In this document: positions 62,772 through 64,000 of the stretch, in pieces
Layout of the letters: each line of letters starts with the position of its first letter
How positions within the stretch are numbered: the first letter of the stretch is position 1
From: Streptomyces alboflavus
Lineage (GTDB): Bacteria > Actinomycetota > Actinomycetes > Streptomycetales > Streptomycetaceae
Direction of reading: 5' to 3'
Assembly: GCF_000716675.1 (NCBI RefSeq)
Contig: NZ_JNXT01000013.1
Span: forward strand, 1-64,000
Length of the DNA: 64,000 bases
Position numbers and translations under genes: made by a program
The notes under the pieces: generated by a model
The model's input: the letters and a program-made list of their open reading frames with translations, nothing else
Told to the model about the DNA's origin: nothing
The model's database searches: none

Positions 62772-62826
62772 ATTGGGGAGAAGCTAGCCTGCCGGACAAG
62801 GTTCGTACAAGACCGGAGGCCAACAG

Positions 62827-63879
62827 ATGACCGTGACCCTGGCGGACGTGGCGGCTCGCGCCCAGGTGTCCCCCGCCACCGTGTCCCGCGTACTGAACGG
62901 CAACTACCCCGTCGCCGCGGCGACGCGGGAGCGCGTACTGCGGGCGGTGGACGACCTGGACTACGTCCTGAACGGCCCCGCGAGCTCGCTGGCCGCCGCG
63001 ACCTCGGACCTGGTCGGGATCCTCGTCAACGACATCGCCGACCCGTTCTTCGGGATCATGGCGAGCGCGGTCCAGTCGGAGATCACCGGACCGGGCGGCC
63101 GTGCCGGGGGCGAGCGGATGGCGGTGGTCTGCAACACCGGCGGCTCGCCCGAGCGCGAGCTGACGTATCTGACCCTGCTCCAGCGCCAGCGGGCCGCGGC
63201 CGTCGTGGTGACCGGCGGCGCCATCGAGGACGCCCCGCACGCGGCGGCGATCGGCGGGAAGCTGCGGCGGCTCGGCGAGGCGGGCTCGCAGGTGGTGCTG
63301 TGCGGGCGGCCGCCCGCCGACGAGGCCCCGGACGCGGTGGCCCTGACCTTCGACAACCGGGGCGGCGGGCGGCGCCTCACCGACCACCTCATCGGCCTCG
63401 GCCACCGCCGCATCGGCTACATCGCGGGCCCCACGGAGCGCACCACCACCCGCCACCGCCTGGAGGGCCACCAGGAGGCGCTGGCCGCCGCGGGCGTCCC
63501 CGACGACCCCCGCCTGACCCTGCACGGCCCCTACGACCGCCGCTCCGGCTACGACGCCACCCTCGAACTCCTGCGCCGCGCACCGGAGTTGACGGCGGTC
63601 GTCGCCGCCAACGACACGGTGGCCCTGGGCGCCTGCGCCGCCCTGCGCGACCGCGGCCTCTCCATCCCCGACGACGTCTCCGTGGCCGGCTTCGACGACC
63701 TCCCCTTCAGCATCGACGCGGTCCCCGCCCTGACGACGGTCCGCCTTCCCCTGTACGAGGCGGGGGCCCGGGCCGGCCGCATCGCCATGGGCCGCGAGGA
63801 GGAGCCGCCCGGCGGCATCGCGACGGTCCACGGCGAACTGATGGTCCGCGGCTCCACGGGGACACCCCGCCGGGCCTGA
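62827..63879 (+). CDS. LacI-family transcriptional regulator
   Basis: A 350-residue regulator. N-terminal HTH (LADVAARAQVSPATVSRVLN) and hinge (SSLAAATSDL), then a sugar-binding core (FDDLPFSI in the C-lobe). ATG follows GGAGGCCAACAG. It should control the divergent DUF993 cassette and itself through the operator at 62758-62771; the inducer is an oxidised sugar or cyclitol. Confidence 0.9.
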   Translation: MTVTLADVAARAQVSPATVSRVLNGNYPVAAATRERVLRAVDDLDYVLNGPASSLAAATSDLVGILVNDIADPFFGIMASAVQSEITGPGGRAGGERMAVVCNTGGSPERELTYLTLLQRQRAAAVVVTGGAIEDAPHAAAIGGKLRRLGEAGSQVVLCGRPPADEAPDAVALTFDNRGGGRRLTDHLIGLGHRRIGYIAGPTERTTTRHRLEGHQEALAAAGVPDDPRLTLHGPYDRRSGYDATLELLRRAPELTAVVAANDTVALGACAALRDRGLSIPDDVSVAGFDDLPFSIDAVPALTTVRLPLYEAGARAGRIAMGREEEPPGGIATVHGELMVRGSTGTPRRA

Positions 63880-63894
63880 AGCCCCCGCCCCGCC

Positions 63895-64000
63895 TCAGCT
63901 CCCCACGATCGTCCACCGGCCGACCTCCCGGTGGGCCGAGTCGAGCACGGTCTCACCGGCCCCCGGCTCCAGGGCGTAGTACCGCAGGTTGCCCGCCCAG
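63895..64000 (-). CDS. Partial CDS cut by the right edge (C-terminus)
   Basis: Reading minus strand from the edge gives 34 codons ending WTIVGS and a TGA at 63895-63897 with normal codon use for this genome. Readable residues include NLRYYALEPGAGETVLDSAH. Too little to assign a family. It converges with the LacI gene (15-bp gap). Confidence 0.65.
   Translation of the reverse strand, partial: WAGNLRYYALEPGAGETVLDSAHREVGRWTIVGS

Overview
The window is chromosomal DNA of a Streptomyces-like actinomycete. It is about 70% GC or more, almost every third codon position is G or C, starts are ATG or GTG, many genes overlap by ATGA/GTGA, and several starts look leaderless (TANNNT box 6-8 nt upstream). 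Gene content and order (copZ-copA next to citA, an iol operon, an rbs operon) fit the core chromosome of that genus. I recognise about 43 protein genes (one cut by the right edge), one tRNA and one candidate structured RNA.

Layout. 1-3.8 kb: two coupled dynamin/YfjP-like GTPases. 4.1 kb: tRNA-Arg(UCU). 4.4-17.9 kb: an accessory block of NTP-dependent conflict-type genes: a TIR-STAND protein with a divergent small partner that resembles its C-terminal domain, a GT-B-like protein preceded by a 13-copy heptamer repeat, a STAND-TPR protein, and a giant caspase-STAND-WD40 protein coupled to a serine hydrolase. I consider this block the most interesting part. 18-30.6 kb: small membrane protein, long-chain acyl-CoA synthetase, methyltransferase, ZomB/AftB-like membrane protein, VWA lipoprotein, an ABC exporter whose ATPase is fused to an extracellular hydrolase, and a PLP lyase.

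30.6-40.8 kb: APC permease, then myo-inositol catabolism (iolC, aldolase, iolB, iolD, mmsA on the minus strand, ending in a strong terminator) with a divergent IolE/IolH-like isomerase and an AraC regulator. 41.0-48.4 kb: small MerR-type protein, copZ-copA under a CsoR-type operator, a hairpin-rich candidate ncRNA, citrate synthase and RecD2. The citA-recD2 pair is bracketed by two ~153-bp MITE-like palindromic elements.

48.8-54.9 kb: ribose operon rbsR-A-CB-K-D, with the permease and the binding protein fused in one chain. 55.2-59.4 kb: a DUF937 protein, then a stand-alone DprA/SLOG protein coupled to a ComF-like phosphoribosyltransferase, convergent with a NERD-UvrD-type helicase. 59.5-63.9 kb: a three-gene sugar or cyclitol oxidation cassette (isomerase, DUF993, Gfo/Idh/MocA) divergent from its LacI regulator. 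The window ends inside a minus-strand gene.

How the parts work together. The iol, rbs and DUF993 loci are self-contained carbon-source modules, each with a visible operator. The 4.4-17.9 kb block combines three different sensor/NTPase chains with TIR, caspase and hydrolase effector domains, as expected of threshold-triggered suicide or immunity systems of multicellular bacteria. All functional statements come from motif reading; no database search was run.
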